From assembly GCA_947383005.1 (NCBI GenBank), contig CANDBT010000041.1, forward strand, positions 1 through 38,992: a stretch of 38,992 nucleotides of DNA, in the 5' to 3' direction. Position 1 is the first letter of the stretch. The number at the start of each line of letters is the position of its first letter. Origin of the DNA: an uncultured bacterium. Lineage in GTDB: Bacteria; Bacillota; Clostridia; Lachnospirales; Lachnospiraceae. Of this stretch, positions 36,785 to 38,992 are shown in pieces. Under the pieces are notes generated by a model. It was not told the origin of the DNA. It saw only the letters and a program-made list of their open reading frames with translations, and did no database searches. A program made the translations under genes and the position numbers.

Positions 36785-37380
36785 AATAAAGAAGCTTTTT
36801 CTAAAAACTGTTCGACAAGAAAAACACTTTCACAGATATAATCCGCCATTTTCATAACAACAGATAGCCGGACACTTTGGAGCATTAAAGGGTCATAGTT
36901 GGCATATCCTCCGACAATGCCGGTAATAAAGATATCTCCGACTTCCTGTAAATCTTTACAGACTCCTAATCCCGGCCGTAAAGTACCTTTTCCCAAAGTG
37001 ACGCAGCCAACGTGATCCTGACTTCCTACGGAAGCATCTAATGCCACAATTACATGATTGGGATAACACATGTGAATCATGGCCATGGATTGTTCTAAAT
37101 TCATAGCATGTACCGGATAGTCCAAAGTTCCAACAATTTTTATTTGGTGCATATGCTGTTCTTTTAATTTATGACCGATTAATGGTCCAAGACTATCTCC
37201 TGTCGAACGATCGGTACCGATACATAATGCCAATACACCTTGTTTACCTTCTTCCTGCATGATCTCGCTTATCATTTCATGAAGGGTTTGGGCAAAGGCT
37301 TCTGTGTCAAAATGTTTATCGGAACCGAAATAATAAATTTCTCTGCTTTTTTTCCATTTTCTACACCAACCCGTCTTCAT
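36781..37380 (-). CDS. yyaC: YyaC-family spore protein (GPR-like peptidase fold)
   Basis: This 199-aa protein is the YyaC (DUF1256) family. Hallmarks are LALCIGTDRSTGDSLGPLIG, VGTLDYPVHAMNLE, VIVALDASVG and the glycine-rich ITGIVGGYANYD. It shares the fold of the spore protease GPR and the hydrogenase-maturation peptidases. It is carried by spore formers and suggests that the organism sporulates. A sequence resembling a forespore sigma-F/G promoter lies 31 nt upstream of the ATG. The ribosome site GGCAGGG is modest. In Bacillus, yyaC also lies near the parAB region. Confidence 0.87.
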   Translation of the reverse strand: MKTGWCRKWKKSREIYYFGSDKHFDTEAFAQTLHEMISEIMQEEGKQGVLALCIGTDRSTGDSLGPLIGHKLKEQHMHQIKIVGTLDYPVHAMNLEQSMAMIHMCYPNHVIVALDASVGSQDHVGCVTLGKGTLRPGLGVCKDLQEVGDIFITGIVGGYANYDPLMLQSVRLSVVMKMADYICESVFLVEQFLEKASLF

Positions 37381-37411
37381 GTTGCCCTGCCTGTACTCAT
37401 TTTGTTATTCC

Positions 37412-37441
37412 TATTATAAGCATTCCACGAAAGTTTTATAC
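37412..37441 (-). promoter_or_regulatory. Forespore-type (sigma-F-like) promoter candidate for yyaC
   Basis: Minus strand: GTATA (37437-37441), 15-nt spacer, GCTTATAATA (37412-37421), close to GYWTA-15-GGNNANANTW with C for the second G. A sigma-A reading of TATAAT here has a poor -35. Confidence 0.45.
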
Positions 37442-37476
37442 CTAAAGGCAACGGGCTGTCAGCTTTTTCCACAAAT

Positions 37477-38601
37477 TTATAAGACACTTGTTTTTGAATT
37501 GTTTTTATTTTGTGATTTTTCTGCTTGGTATACATTAATGGCTTCACTGATATTGGCTGCCTGATCATTTTGTATGATTGCACAGAGATCGACAATTTTT
37601 AGAGAGTCCAAAAATTCTTTTCCCAAATAAGTTCCGTAATGATCGGTAATATATAGACGCTTTTCTTTTAGCTGTTGAGTAATCGACTTCAGTTCTTCGC
37701 TTACTTGCTCGTATTTTTGCTGTAATTTGTCTAATTTTTCTTTATAATTGTGCTCAATTTCATCGATAAGAATATTTTTCGTAACCGTTTCAAATGTGTT
37801 TAATGCCTCGGTCTTTTTTTCGGAGACATCGACTAATTCTTGTTGTAAGCGCGCAATTTCATCATCAAACTTTTTTAAATCATAGAGTGATTCGTTTTTG
37901 TCTTTGTAAATACCGGAAATGATAGATTTAATTTTTCGATTGTTAGCAAAAATGTGGTCTTGGATATCTCGGCCTTTTTCTAAAATATCTCTATACAGAA
38001 CTTTTGTTCGGTTTCCAATGATAATATATGAACCGCCAAATAACAAGATATCTATTGGATAGATGATAGCCAGATAGAAAGGCTTGTGGTCTGGAATAAG
38101 TAAATATATGCTCAAAGGCAGAGCGAGGAAAAAGGCCAGTATGATTGCAATAATCAGAACATATTCTTTTAAAAGACGAGGAAAATATAAATGGTAGTAA
38201 AGGGGAGTACGGCAAAAAGCGGGTACACGGCTGCGTTTTAACATAGTTTTTAACTGTGTGCGCAAATCGCGGTTTTCTTCCTTAAGAGCGGATGTCTCGT
38301 TGGCAATTCGTTCTTTAACTCCTTCATTTTTTGCTTTTTCCCGGCGGTTTCTGGCTTTTTTAAGAAGATTTTCCGATTTATCTAATTCTTTATCATAAGA
38401 AGAATTAATTTCCTCCCGGCGTTTTTTAAGTGTTTGTTGGATAGAATCATTCATCAGTTTCTTTTCTGTGTTCAGACTTTGTTCAAGCTGACGTTCCTCA
38501 CAATTTAACTGTTTCTCCTGATCATTAAGAAGTGATAGTTCGTCTAAAGCATCTCTTGCTCTATTAAGAAATACCAGGCATTCTTCTTTTGTTTGTGCCA
38601 T
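37477..38601 (-). CDS. Coiled-coil membrane protein of unknown function
   Basis: This 374-aa protein is not a family I recognise. Residues 15-122 form a charged heptad-rich coiled coil. Two membrane spans follow (about 147-169 and 174-196), and then a second long coiled coil (about 200-315). Both coils are predicted on the same side, the cytoplasm, so the protein would be a hairpin in the membrane with two rods. GGAGG precedes the ATG. It lies about 96 nt upstream of yyaC, probably with a separate promoter in between. Confidence 0.65.
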   Translation of the reverse strand: MAQTKEECLVFLNRARDALDELSLLNDQEKQLNCEERQLEQSLNTEKKLMNDSIQQTLKKRREEINSSYDKELDKSENLLKKARNRREKAKNEGVKERIANETSALKEENRDLRTQLKTMLKRSRVPAFCRTPLYYHLYFPRLLKEYVLIIAIILAFFLALPLSIYLLIPDHKPFYLAIIYPIDILLFGGSYIIIGNRTKVLYRDILEKGRDIQDHIFANNRKIKSIISGIYKDKNESLYDLKKFDDEIARLQQELVDVSEKKTEALNTFETVTKNILIDEIEHNYKEKLDKLQQKYEQVSEELKSITQQLKEKRLYITDHYGTYLGKEFLDSLKIVDLCAIIQNDQAANISEAINVYQAEKSQNKNNSKTSVL

Positions 38602-38775
38602 ATTTCAGCCTCCTTCGTTTATATATTTTGGAAATATATTATTCTATTCATTAGTTTACTACAGAATGGAAATGGCGACAAGGGTTTCGGAAAAAATATG
38701 GAGCCTTTATAAATGATATTAACTTCAAAATCGAATCCTGGCAGAATTTGACGAACGATTCTAGCTTTCCTGAAC

Positions 38776-38804
38776 TTTTCAAAAACGGATATGGCCGTTA
38801 TAAT
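38776..38804 (+). promoter_or_regulatory. Possible promoter of the right-edge gene
   Basis: TATAAT (38799-38804) with a weak -35 TTTTCA (38776-38781), 17-nt spacer. The 245-nt gap 38602-38846 shows no other feature. Confidence 0.35.
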
Positions 38805-38846
38805 GATAATTGTTTAAAAATCCAGAAAAGAAAGGGGAACTGTTTT

Positions 38847-38992
38847 ATGCTGCAATTACTGGAAACAGGACAAGCGCTATATGCGCTGGTGGCCGTCTGT
38901 CTGTCAGGAATTTTTATTCGGCTGATGACCAAAAACATATACAAAAGATTAATAAAAGAAACGGCCAATATGGCTACAGCGAAAAACAAAGG
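38847..38992 (+). CDS. Membrane protein, N-terminal part only
   Basis: An open frame starts at ATG 38847 and runs off the window (48 codons visible). It has AAAGGGG upstream. The visible protein begins MLQLLETGQALYALVAVCLS and continues with a span (about 10-28) and then a basic stretch (MTKNIYKRLIKE), the positive-inside pattern of an N-terminal anchor. The product is not identifiable from this part. Confidence 0.6.
   Translation, partial: MLQLLETGQALYALVAVCLSGIFIRLMTKNIYKRLIKETANMATAKNK

Noticed and set aside
37377-37595. Minus-strand open frame of 72 codons between yyaC and the coiled-coil gene
   Set aside because: It overlaps the 3' end of the coiled-coil gene in another frame and contains the yyaC promoter candidate.

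Overview
This window is the replication-origin region of a low-GC Firmicute, most likely a Lachnospiraceae-type spore-forming clostridium. The evidence is the gene order around dnaA, two intergenic clusters of DnaA boxes (TTATCCACA type) on either side of dnaA, two perfect parS sites next to parAB, a class I two-subunit fumarase beside gyrA, and families typical of gut Clostridia (DUF4446, DUF5711-like, YyaC). No species is claimed.

Layout. The left arm (1-10.7 kb) is transcribed leftward: an off-edge promoter, tRNA-Ser(GCU), fumarase beta and alpha, gyrA, gyrB, recF, yaaA, dnaN and dnaA. The origin appears bipartite: boxes upstream of dnaA (about 10.78-11.00 kb) and boxes plus a DnaA-trio-like tract and AT-rich stretch between dnaA and dnaN (about 9.07-9.31 kb). 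A leftward ECF-transporter S gene with a long structured leader follows. The right arm (11.9-33.9 kb) is transcribed rightward: rpmH, rnpA, yidD, yidC, jag, mnmE, mnmG, rsmG, a catalytically degraded alpha/beta-hydrolase, parS, parA, parB, a DUF4446 protein, a membrane protein with a sigma-like N-terminus, a ROK glucokinase and a second parS. An accessory patch (25.9-28.0 kb) follows, rich in palindromes and inverted repeats around a small leftward gene and a zinc-ribbon membrane protein gene. Then comes the yaaO-tmk-holB-yaaT-yabB-yabC-like cluster known from Bacillus, here PLP decarboxylase, Gmk-like kinase, holB, ricT/yaaT, a tRNA m6A methyltransferase and rsmI. Beyond a convergent terminator lie leftward genes: a DUF5711-like protein, a LysM protein with a degenerate MPN/JAMM-like domain, YyaC and a coiled-coil membrane protein. 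A cut-off rightward gene ends the window.

How the genes work together. The core is replication initiation and topology (dnaA, dnaN, recF, gyrAB), origin segregation (parABS), protein export (yidC/yidD/jag) and RNA maturation or modification (rnpA, mnmEG, rsmG, rsmI). The most interesting non-routine signals are the 236-bp inverted-repeat element at 27.55-27.78 kb, the MPN-like/TM/LysM protein, the sigma-like membrane protein, the pseudo-hydrolase beside parS, the structured ECF leader, and a forespore-like promoter before yyaC. All calls were made by reading the sequence; no database search was run.
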